64,000 bases of DNA from GCA-2737665 sp044344795. GTDB lineage: Bacteria; Bacteroidota; Bacteroidia; Palsa-965. Position numbers and translations under genes: made by a program. Position 1 is the first letter of the stretch. Each line of letters starts with the position of its first letter. This document shows, piece by piece, positions 32,613 to 40,330 of the stretch. The stretch spans positions 1-64,000 of the forward strand of contig JBIJCF010000011.1 in the NCBI GenBank assembly GCA_044344795.1, read 5' to 3'. Under the pieces are notes generated by a model, which was given only the letters and a program-made list of their open reading frames with translations, had not been told where the DNA came from and did not search any database.

Positions 32613-33540
32613 TCGGAGAAACTTTTTACGAATACTAGGTGCAGGAAGCTTGTGGTTAAGCGCATCGAATTCATTGAAAGCGATCGGCAGCGCAGTCAAA
32701 AAAGATCGTCTGGTGATTTTACACACGAACGATGTGCACAGTCATCTGGAACCGTTTCCTTCTAACGATCCTAAATTTCCGGGACTCGGCGGTGTTGAAC
32801 AACGTGCCGCATTGATTCGAAAAATTCGCAGCGAAGACGATCATGTTTTACTGCTGGATGCCGGAGATATTTTTCAAGGCACTCCCTATTTCAATTTGTA
32901 TCAGGGTGAAGTGGAGATGAAATTGATGTCGCAAATGGGTTACGATGTAACGGCAATTGGTAATCATGATTTTGATGCGGGAATGGATAATCTGGCGAAG
33001 CAATTGCAACATGCTACATTTCCGATGATCTGCGCGAATTATGATTTTACAGGAACTCCGTTGGAAGGTAAAATTCAACCGTACATCATAACGCACAGAG
33101 CAGGAATGAAGATTGGCATATTCGGATTGGGCATTGAGCTGGATGGTTTGGTGGATCGTCGCTTATATGGAAAGACCGTTTATAAAGATCCATTGCTCAC
33201 GGCCTCACAAATGGTCATTGAATTGCGCGACAAGAAAAAATGCGATCTGGTTATCTGTCTTTCACACTTAGGCTATAAGTACGAATCAGATAAAGTGAGT
33301 GATGTAGTACTAGCAAAAAAATCAAGAGGCATTGACATCATCATCGGCGGACATACACACACACTTCTGGAGAAACCATTTAAGTACAAAAACCGTGATG
33401 GAAAAGATGTGGTCGTTGCACAAGTTGGATGGGCAGGAATTCATCTCGGAAAAATTATTGTTGAAACCGATCATCGATCAAAAGAAACTAAAATTTCTTT
33501 TACCTCCATACCAATAAAATCTGACGTACACAAGGCATAA
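32602..33540 (+). CDS. 5'-nucleotidase N-terminal metallophosphatase with Tat signal
   Basis: The N-terminus NRRNFLRILGAGSLWLSAS is a twin-arginine signal. The metallophosphatase motifs follow in order: LHTNDVHSHLEPF, LLDAGDIFQG, IGNHDFDAG, LSHLGY and GGHTHT, which hold the two-metal ligands. The 312 residues contain only this catalytic half; the C-terminal domain is the upstream protein. Tat export suggests that this half folds and takes up its metals in the cytoplasm, while its partner goes through Sec as a lipoprotein. Confidence 0.92.
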   Translation: MKTNRRNFLRILGAGSLWLSASNSLKAIGSAVKKDRLVILHTNDVHSHLEPFPSNDPKFPGLGGVEQRAALIRKIRSEDDHVLLLDAGDIFQGTPYFNLYQGEVEMKLMSQMGYDVTAIGNHDFDAGMDNLAKQLQHATFPMICANYDFTGTPLEGKIQPYIITHRAGMKIGIFGLGIELDGLVDRRLYGKTVYKDPLLTASQMVIELRDKKKCDLVICLSHLGYKYESDKVSDVVLAKKSRGIDIIIGGHTHTLLEKPFKYKNRDGKDVVVAQVGWAGIHLGKIIVETDHRSKETKISFTSIPIKSDVHKA

Positions 33541-33764
33541 AATTTCGTCGAAAAATATTTGCTTTTTTCATAAATGTAATTTGAGAAATAATTTAACACC
33601 TCTACAACCCTTTACTGTCAAAGGATTGACATATGCAACCCACAAAAAAAATTTTTAGAGGATTTTTTTTGTTGAAAAGTATTGGACTTACCCGCGAAAT
33701 AATAATTTTGGATCACGAACAAACACACACACGATATAACCTCTCAGAAGTAAGGAATTAAGTA
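33541..33764. promoter_or_regulatory. dnaA: dnaA upstream region with inverted repeats and promoter
   Basis: The 224-nt gap is AT-rich. It contains TGTCAA-agga-TTGACA (33616-33631), a 10-bp arm inverted repeat of CA8T and AT8G (33643-33652 with 33662-33671), and a promoter: ATTG at 33681-33684, an 18-nt spacer and the perfect -7 box TAATTTTG at 33703-33710. The ATG is at 33765. I find no DnaA box matching TTATCCACA, so I do not call an origin. Confidence 0.5.
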
Positions 33765-35195
33765 ATGGAAAAAACACACGCAAAAATTTGGGAAAACTGT
33801 TTAAATATTATCAGAGACAACGTAAGCGCACAGAGTTTTAAAACTTGGTTCGAACCGATCAAACCGGTAAAGCTTGCAGGTAACGTTCTTACCATCCAAG
33901 TACCAAGTCAGTTTTTTTATGAGTGGCTGGAAGAGCATTACATTACGCTTCTGAAAAAAACAATCAAAAAAGAGTTAGGCGTTGAAGGGAAATTGGAATA
34001 CTCTATTATCATGGAGAACTCCTTCAGCAACACTAAACCTTACACGGTAAAAATTCCAACTTCCAACAGAAAGGAAGTGAAGAATCCTGCTGTGTCAATG
34101 CCGATTGATTTGAACAAGAACACTATTCGCAATCCGTTCATTATTCCCGGATTGAAGAAAGTAAATGTTGAGTCGCAACTGAATCCGAACTACTCCTTCG
34201 ATAATTTCGTTGAAGGCGATTGTAACCGCTTAGCTCGTTCTGCAGGATTTGCGGTTTCACAAAAACCGGGCGGCACTGCATTCAACCCACTCCTTATATA
34301 TGGTGGTGTTGGTTTAGGAAAAACACATTTAGCGCAAGCAATCGGTTTGCAGATTAAACATTTGCATCCCGGCAAAACAGTATTGTACGTTTCTTCTGAA
34401 AAATTCACGCACCAGTTTATTGATGCTGTGAAGAACAATCACCAAAATGATTTTGTACACTTCTATCAAATGATTGATGTATTGATCATTGATGATGTGC
34501 AGTTCTTCGCAGGAAAAGATAAAACGCAGGATGTATTCTTCCACATCTTCAATCACCTGCACCAAAGCGGCAAACAGTTGGTATTAACATCCGACAAACC
34601 GCCTGTAGAAATGCAAGGTATGGAACAGCGTTTGTTATCGCGTTTCAAATGGGGATTGTCAGCCGACTTACAAGTTCCAAGTTTGGAAACTCGTATCGCA
34701 ATTCTGGAGAAGAAATTATATATCGATGGCGTAGAACTTCCGCGTGAAGTAGTTGAATATCTGGCTTACAGCATTACAACTAACATTCGCGAACTCGAAG
34801 GTGCTTACATCTCCTTGTTAGCTCAGGCTTCTCTGAACAAGAAAGCGATTACGCTGGATCTCGCGAAGCAAATGATCGACAAGTTCGTGAAGAATACCGC
34901 TCGCGAAGTTTCTATCGATTACATTCAGAAAGTCGTTTGCGATTATTTCGATTTGCCAATCGAATTATTGAAGTCCAAAACACGTAAGCGTGAAGTTGTT
35001 CAAGCACGTCAGATCGCGATGTATTTTGCAAAGAGCATGACAAAGTCTTCTTTAGCAACCATCGGAATGCATTGCGGCGGTAAAGATCACGCGACAGTAT
35101 TGCATGCGTGTCGTACGGTAAACAACCTCATGGATACCGACAAACGTTTCAGAGCATACATTGATGAGTTAGAAAAGAAACTCAGTATCCAATAA
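33765..35195 (+). CDS. dnaA: Chromosomal replication initiator DnaA
   Basis: AAA+ initiator of chromosome replication. Domain I is about residues 1-85, a linker follows, and the AAA+ core has the Walker A GGVGLGKTHL (180-189), Walker B VLIIDDVQFF and the arginine-finger region. The C-terminal DNA-binding helix-turn-helix carries the DnaA signature CGGKDHATVLHACRTV. The 476-residue length is normal. It stands alone in its own transcript; dnaN is not adjacent. Confidence 0.98.
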   Translation: MEKTHAKIWENCLNIIRDNVSAQSFKTWFEPIKPVKLAGNVLTIQVPSQFFYEWLEEHYITLLKKTIKKELGVEGKLEYSIIMENSFSNTKPYTVKIPTSNRKEVKNPAVSMPIDLNKNTIRNPFIIPGLKKVNVESQLNPNYSFDNFVEGDCNRLARSAGFAVSQKPGGTAFNPLLIYGGVGLGKTHLAQAIGLQIKHLHPGKTVLYVSSEKFTHQFIDAVKNNHQNDFVHFYQMIDVLIIDDVQFFAGKDKTQDVFFHIFNHLHQSGKQLVLTSDKPPVEMQGMEQRLLSRFKWGLSADLQVPSLETRIAILEKKLYIDGVELPREVVEYLAYSITTNIRELEGAYISLLAQASLNKKAITLDLAKQMIDKFVKNTAREVSIDYIQKVVCDYFDLPIELLKSKTRKREVVQARQIAMYFAKSMTKSSLATIGMHCGGKDHATVLHACRTVNNLMDTDKRFRAYIDELEKKLSIQ

Positions 35196-35198
35196 CAC

Positions 35199-35228
35199 AA
35201 ACGGCTGTCATTACCGACAGCCGTTTTT
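35199..35228. terminator. Bidirectional terminator between dnaA and the sensor kinase
   Basis: A perfect 11-bp stem (35199-35209 with 35216-35226) with a 6-nt loop, followed by T-rich sequence on the plus strand (five T, 35224-35228) and preceded by A-rich sequence that would be U-rich on the minus strand. It lies between two convergent genes. Confidence 0.88.
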
Positions 35229-35248
35229 ATTCGCACATCATTATCTTT

Positions 35249-38221
35249 TTAGAATCGTTCCTTTACCTCTTCACGAAACTGTATTTCGAACGCTGTGCCA
35301 TGTTCGGATGCAATCGTTAACGCACCATTCAATTGATCCGTCAGCATACGGATCAACTGCATTCCCAATGAACCTTCATCGGTTCGGGAATTCGTGTTCA
35401 AACCAACACCATCATCAGCAACAGTAAGTATGTATGTATTATTTCCTGTTGCTTTTAATCGAATACTCAGTTCACCTTCCTCTTTTCCAACAAATGCATA
35501 CTTCAACGAATTAGAGATAATCTCATTCAAAATCAATCCTAATGGAACGATGGTATCTATCGTTAAGAGCACATTATCAATATCAGTCCGAAGATGAATT
35601 ACGGCCATACTGTCGTACGCATCAATCAGATTGCTTACGAGGTCTTCGATGTAACTCTTGATATCCACATTCACCAGGTTGTTCGACTCGTACATCTTTT
35701 GGTGAATCAAGGCCATGGAATTTACACGATGACGCAAATCTTCAAAGTGTGCCAACAATTTCGGATCATCAATAGCATCCGCCTGAATATTGAGTAAGCT
35801 CGAAATCAGCTGCAGATTATTCTTAACACGATGATGAATTTCCATCAACATTACAGTCTTTTCTTCATTTTGTTTTGCAATAACTTGAGTGCGTTCTTTC
35901 ACCTCTTGCTCCAAATACTCTTGCTGTTCACGCATACGTTTCGTACGTCTCGCGTTGTAAAAATAAATCAGTCCTGCTAACAGCAAGATATGTCCTAACA
36001 TAAACCACCATTGTTTCCAAAGGGGCGGCGGCTCGGCCTTAATTGTAATCGGACAAGACAATTCCGCTTCCGAAAGCCAGTTTACACCATCTTCACTGGC
36101 GATCACATGAAATACATATTTCCCCGGAGGTAAATTAGAGTAGGTTATTTCAGGGATGCTCGTTACAGGTTGCCATATCGAATCGAAACCAACGAGCATG
36201 TATTTATAACGCACCTTCTCCGGGTTAGGTAAATACACACCAATGAACTGAAACGTTAAGTGATTGAGATCGTGTGCGAGATCTAATTTTTCCGGAAGAT
36301 TATACCAACCTTGTTGCGCGGCTCCGGCCATTGTCCAGTCAATCGATTCTAAAAATAATTTGATCGCCGTGATATGAACCTGCGGGCGTGTTCTAACCGG
36401 CAAATCTCTTGCCGGATTAAATCGGATTATTCCTTTTACCGTGCCGAACCAAATACTTCCATCACGCATATTGCAAACAGAGCGCGAATTACACTCAATA
36501 CCTCTGAAGCCTTCATTCTTAGAGTAATTTCTTACTTCAAGAACTTCTCCCATACTTCCCAATTTCACACGATCCAACCCTTTGTTAGTTCCTACCCACA
36601 AATAACCATCTGCATCAAACGTAATCAGATAAACGGTGCTGGATGTTAATCCATTGTCTTCGTCGTACTTCTTAAACGTCATGCCGTCATAACGCATCAC
36701 GCACAAGTCGGTATGAAACCATATCGCACCTTCCTTATCTTCAATAATTGAACCGATATACGAATTACATAATCCATCTGTCTCTTTGAATATCCGGTGC
36801 TCTTCACCTTCAATCATGGTTAAGCCATTACCCGTACCCGCCCATACGCGACCTTTAGTATCTACCAAAATATCATGCACATAATCCATGGGTAAATGTC
36901 CGGTTGCAACGGAATAATTTTTTAATTCATTACCGCGTTTCCTAAACAGCCCTTTCTCCCAAGTACCAATCCACAAATCTCCATTTGACGCAGGCTCAAT
37001 AGCACGCACGCGAGCACCCGTCAATAGTGTAGTTCCGGTTGAAGGTCCGCTTACTGCTGTCATTCCCGATGTATGGCCAATCCACACTGTTCCTTTTTCA
37101 TCTTGCGTTATAGCAACAGGATTTTCAAACTTTTTACCTTGAAATAAAACAGGAGTAGAAACGAGTCCATTCCATTTGTAGACACCGCCGCTTTTAGAAC
37201 CTACCCAAACAGTTCCATCACTTGCTTCGAAAATGCGGAACACATTGCTTTCATTTAATCCCGGAACATGACGAAACGAAGAGAAAGCTTCCGAAGTCAA
37301 ACGCAATAATCCCATTTCACGCGTAGCCATCCATACCTGACCTGTATTGTCTTCAATTGTTTCGAGCACTGTGCCCGCATGCATACCGTTTTGGTTTTCG
37401 TAACGATCTACATTGCCTTCGGACTTGTAATGCACAACCAGCGCATTATCTGTGCTAATCCAAATTCCACCGTTGCGATCAGGGTTAATGTTCATGATGC
37501 GTTTACCCACCATGGCACGTGTCAAATCATTATCGCTGAACGTCTTTGTTGCTGCGCGATACGTTAACAGTCCATTATCCGAACCGATATAAAGAATCCC
37601 CTTCGAAGAGCATCCGATTTGCGTTGCATTAAAATTTGGAACCGTAGAAGGCGAAGCCAACAACTCCAATCGATTGCCATTTAGGTGATACATCGCGGTG
37701 TCCGTTACAAAATACAATTGTCGTGTAAACGGATCGAGTGTTAAACTATTCACCCGTGCAGTCGTGGCCACTCGCGTAGCCATTTTATCGGTGTTACCTA
37801 AACGATATACACCGTCAGTACAAGCAAAATATATCGCATCAGCCGTACAAACAATATCGCGGACTTCACTTCCAATTCCGTTATCAGCATTATAAAATGT
37901 AAACGATTGTCCGTTATAACTGTACGCACCGCGAAACATACCGATTAACCAAATTCGATTTAATGAGTCTTCCGCTAAACCGGTAATGACATTATGTTTC
38001 AAGCCATCCTTTCTTCCAAACTCACGAAAACGAGAACCGTCGTAACGATTCACACCGCCGCCAGCAGTTCCTATCCACAAATACCCGCGACTATCCTGCA
38101 GCACGCATCGCGCCTCTGATTGGGACAATCCTTCTTCAACCGAATAAGTAACGAAATCTAAATCCTGACTAAACAGTGAACAAACACTCAAAATCAGAAA
38201 GAGCAACAAATACTTGCGCAT
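35249..38221 (-). CDS. Propeller-type sensor histidine kinase (HisKA_2)
   Basis: A 990-residue protein. A signal peptide (1-18) is followed by two-component-regulator beta-propeller repeats over about residues 20-630 (repeated units such as DSRGYLWIGTAGGG and DADGYLWVGTNKGL), a Y_Y_Y domain (about 640-725, IGVYLPNPEKVRYKYMLVGF), one membrane segment (about 737-755), a coiled coil, and a HisKA_2-type phospho-acceptor region MEIHHRVKNNLQLISSLLN (His796/His797) with an HATPase domain (NEIISNSLKYAF, VADDGVGL). No response regulator or AraC output domain is fused, and no regulator is adjacent. The stimulus may be extracellular carbohydrate, as for related sensors. Confidence 0.92.
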   Translation of the reverse strand: MRKYLLLFLILSVCSLFSQDLDFVTYSVEEGLSQSEARCVLQDSRGYLWIGTAGGGVNRYDGSRFREFGRKDGLKHNVITGLAEDSLNRIWLIGMFRGAYSYNGQSFTFYNADNGIGSEVRDIVCTADAIYFACTDGVYRLGNTDKMATRVATTARVNSLTLDPFTRQLYFVTDTAMYHLNGNRLELLASPSTVPNFNATQIGCSSKGILYIGSDNGLLTYRAATKTFSDNDLTRAMVGKRIMNINPDRNGGIWISTDNALVVHYKSEGNVDRYENQNGMHAGTVLETIEDNTGQVWMATREMGLLRLTSEAFSSFRHVPGLNESNVFRIFEASDGTVWVGSKSGGVYKWNGLVSTPVLFQGKKFENPVAITQDEKGTVWIGHTSGMTAVSGPSTGTTLLTGARVRAIEPASNGDLWIGTWEKGLFRKRGNELKNYSVATGHLPMDYVHDILVDTKGRVWAGTGNGLTMIEGEEHRIFKETDGLCNSYIGSIIEDKEGAIWFHTDLCVMRYDGMTFKKYDEDNGLTSSTVYLITFDADGYLWVGTNKGLDRVKLGSMGEVLEVRNYSKNEGFRGIECNSRSVCNMRDGSIWFGTVKGIIRFNPARDLPVRTRPQVHITAIKLFLESIDWTMAGAAQQGWYNLPEKLDLAHDLNHLTFQFIGVYLPNPEKVRYKYMLVGFDSIWQPVTSIPEITYSNLPPGKYVFHVIASEDGVNWLSEAELSCPITIKAEPPPLWKQWWFMLGHILLLAGLIYFYNARRTKRMREQQEYLEQEVKERTQVIAKQNEEKTVMLMEIHHRVKNNLQLISSLLNIQADAIDDPKLLAHFEDLRHRVNSMALIHQKMYESNNLVNVDIKSYIEDLVSNLIDAYDSMAVIHLRTDIDNVLLTIDTIVPLGLILNEIISNSLKYAFVGKEEGELSIRLKATGNNTYILTVADDGVGLNTNSRTDEGSLGMQLIRMLTDQLNGALTIASEHGTAFEIQFREEVKERF

Positions 38222-38295
38222 ATGTAGGGATAGGTTGTAGCAAGTTAGGAAAAACTGTTTATCACACCAACTTCATTTACATCTGACGCGTTAGC

Positions 38296-38303
38296 TATCT
38301 TCG
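38296..38303 (+). promoter_or_regulatory. Candidate -7 box for the LMW phosphatase operon
   Basis: TATCTTCG, one mismatch from TAnnTTTG, lies 19 nt before the ATG at 38323, in the 101-nt gap divergent from the sensor kinase. Confidence 0.4.
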
Positions 38304-38322
38304 TTTCAAGAACTACGTTTTT

Positions 38323-38799
38323 ATGACTAAAATTTTGATGGTGTGTTTGGGCAACATTTGTCGTTCACCACTTGCGGAAGGATTGATGCGACATCATTTG
38401 AAACAATCAGAATTGCACCATGTCACTATTGATTCCGCAGGAACTTCAGGCTGGCACATTGGCGAAAAACCGGATAAACGAACACGTGCAAATGCAGCAC
38501 AACATGATATTGACTTGAACAGTTTACGAGCACGACAATTCACAGCTGATGACTTTTCGAAGTTTGATAAAATATTCGTGATGGATGCATCGAATTATCG
38601 GGATGTGCTATCACTGGCTCCATCTTCGGAAGATGCAGCGAAAGTAGATTTATTATTGAACGCCATTTATCCGAATGAGAATCGCGCAGTTCCTGATCCT
38701 TATTACGGTGGTGAAGATGGATTTGAAGAAGTGTTTCAATTGGTTAATGCTGCGTGCGAACGTATTGCTCAACAACTAAAAACTGCACACCATGAATAA
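38323..38799 (+). CDS. Low-molecular-weight protein-tyrosine phosphatase
   Basis: The catalytic P-loop CX5R is CLGNICRS with Cys8 and Arg14; the general acid is Asp125 in VPDPYYGG. The 158-residue length is normal and there is no signal peptide. It removes phosphate from tyrosine in proteins, in many bacteria controlling exopolysaccharide kinases; no such kinase is nearby, so the substrate is unknown. Its stop overlaps the next start by 8 nt. Confidence 0.93.
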   Translation: MTKILMVCLGNICRSPLAEGLMRHHLKQSELHHVTIDSAGTSGWHIGEKPDKRTRANAAQHDIDLNSLRARQFTADDFSKFDKIFVMDASNYRDVLSLAPSSEDAAKVDLLLNAIYPNENRAVPDPYYGGEDGFEEVFQLVNAACERIAQQLKTAHHE

Positions 38800-39514
38800 A
38801 GCAACTGTGTATTTAATTCCCGTCAGTATACATGATGATGCCATTGCAGAAGAAGTATTAACCACTGATGGTATTCAAAGCATTCATACTTTACGAAAGT
38901 TTGCCGTTGAGAATGAAAAGACAGCACGACACTTTTTAAAAAAATGCAAGCTGCAACATTCGCTTCAAGAATTGGAATTAGTACCTATTGGTAAACACGC
39001 AGAGCCGGCCGACGATACAATTATTAAAAAATGGCTGAACGAAGGTGAATCGTTTGGAGTGCTTTCTGAAGCAGGCTGTCCGGGTGTTGCTGATCCGGGA
39101 GCGACGGTTGTAGAATTGGCGCATCGTGCAAATGCTATTGTTATTCCGTTAATCGGACCATCTTCTCTTCTATTGGCATTGATGGGGTCCGGAATGAACG
39201 GACAGCACTTTAAATTTCACGGCTATCTTCCCATCGACAAAACGGATCGTTTAAAAGCATTGAAACAAATCGAATTTGAAATTCAGAAATTCGGTTCTAC
39301 TCATTTGTTCATTGAAACTCCATTTCGAAATAAGCAGTTACTGGAAACTTTATTTCAAGGTTTGTCGGGAGCTGTTTCATTATGTATTGCGCTCAATTTG
39401 ACTGCACCAAATGCAATGCTCAAAACGAAAACTATTCGGGATTGGAAGCAGTCGCAATTACCGGAAATTCACAAAGTACCTGCAGTGTTTTTATTGGGCA
39501 GATCTACTCGTTAA
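38792..39514 (+). CDS. RsmI-like tetrapyrrole-methylase-fold methyltransferase
   Basis: SAM-dependent methyltransferase with the tetrapyrrole-methylase fold. Matching segments are GVLSEAGCPGVADPGATVVE and VIPLIGPSSLLLALMGSGMN, then FHGYLPID and HLFIETPFRN. At 240 residues it is shorter than RsmI (about 280) and represents the shorter Bacteroidota paralogue. RsmI methylates C1402 of 16S rRNA; activity here is inferred. Its 3' end overlaps the convergent HD gene by 24 nt. Confidence 0.82.
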   Translation: MNKATVYLIPVSIHDDAIAEEVLTTDGIQSIHTLRKFAVENEKTARHFLKKCKLQHSLQELELVPIGKHAEPADDTIIKKWLNEGESFGVLSEAGCPGVADPGATVVELAHRANAIVIPLIGPSSLLLALMGSGMNGQHFKFHGYLPIDKTDRLKALKQIEFEIQKFGSTHLFIETPFRNKQLLETLFQGLSGAVSLCIALNLTAPNAMLKTKTIRDWKQSQLPEIHKVPAVFLLGRSTR

Positions 39515-40033
39515 CAGCTGAATGCCGCTGGTATAAACAAGATCAAATCTGTTTTCGAGATTCATTTCGGTGCCGCGTAAAATGTCAATTACACTATTCG
39601 CCCAATTCAGATAATACAACTTTCGTTCAATCTCCCAATTATCCGGTGGTGCAATGATTATATCCGAGATATTGCAAATTTTGTCACTGATGCGAATTAA
39701 ACGCGCTTCAAATGAAAGTCTCGATGCTCCAACTAATTGTGCTTGTTTTCTCGCGTGTGTATCCAGATGTTTATCATCGGTTAATTCTTCGACGATTGAA
39801 GCAACGCGATTACCGAAACGTTGTTCAATATCACGGCGTGTAAAATGAGTATCCTCTACCACATCATGCAACACCGCCGCCATTAATATTTCCTGATCTT
39901 CAATTGCAGCAAGTTCGGTTAGATAATTCATCACTTGCAAAGGGTGATTGATGTACGGCGTCTTTCCATCCTTCCTCAACTGCCCTACATGCGCATCTGC
40001 CGCAAATAATATAGCTGCTGTTAATTGTTGCAT
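39491..40033 (-). CDS. Small HD-domain hydrolase (MESH1/SpoT-hydrolase-like)
   Basis: A 180-residue HD-family phosphohydrolase. HVGQLRKDGKTPYINHPLQV and AVLHDVVEDTHF match the (p)ppGpp hydrolase half of SpoT and of the small MESH1-type hydrolases; the metal ligands His (HP), HD and a later Asp (ISDKICNI) are present. No synthetase domain is attached. It might hydrolyse alarmone nucleotides; that is inference from family. It shares one base with the DUF721 gene upstream (TAATG). Confidence 0.85.
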   Translation of the reverse strand: MQQLTAAILFAADAHVGQLRKDGKTPYINHPLQVMNYLTELAAIEDQEILMAAVLHDVVEDTHFTRRDIEQRFGNRVASIVEELTDDKHLDTHARKQAQLVGASRLSFEARLIRISDKICNISDIIIAPPDNWEIERKLYYLNWANSVIDILRGTEMNLENRFDLVYTSGIQLLTSRSAQ

Positions 40034-40329
40034 TACAATAATATCACTTCACGTATCAATTCACTGCCGGCTTCGGCATTCAGCACTTCAATAATTTTAC
40101 TTTTACCAAACGAGAGTTCTTCTCGCAACGCTGCAGACTTCACTTCAACATACAAAACGCCGTTCGTAATTCGAATATCTCCGGTATATTTCGCAATGAC
40201 GGGACCCATAATCCGTTCCCATCCCGACAACAACTTCGCTTCTGACAATTTACGATCAAGGCGATATGTTTTGAGCATTTCATCAATCGCCTCTTTCATG
40301 CTGTATTCGTTGCCCTTTTTCTGTACCAT
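40033..40329 (-). CDS. DUF721/DciA-like protein
   Basis: A 98-residue protein with the DUF721 pattern: KEAIDEMLKTYRLDRKLSEA, then WERIMGPVIAKYTGDIRITN and VLYVEVKSAALREEL. DciA, a DUF721 protein, loads replicative helicase in bacteria that lack DnaC/DnaI; this could be the same role. It starts 1 nt after the deiminase-like gene stop and shares one base with the HD gene, so it belongs to a three-gene run. Confidence 0.8.
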   Translation of the reverse strand: MVQKKGNEYSMKEAIDEMLKTYRLDRKLSEAKLLSGWERIMGPVIAKYTGDIRITNGVLYVEVKSAALREELSFGKSKIIEVLNAEAGSELIREVILL

Positions 40330-40330
40330 T

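Noticed and set aside
33541..33764. Possible chromosomal origin upstream of dnaA
   Set aside because: The region is AT-rich with inverted repeats, but I find no DnaA-box sequences (TTATCCACA or close variants) on either strand, and dnaN and gyrB are not adjacent.
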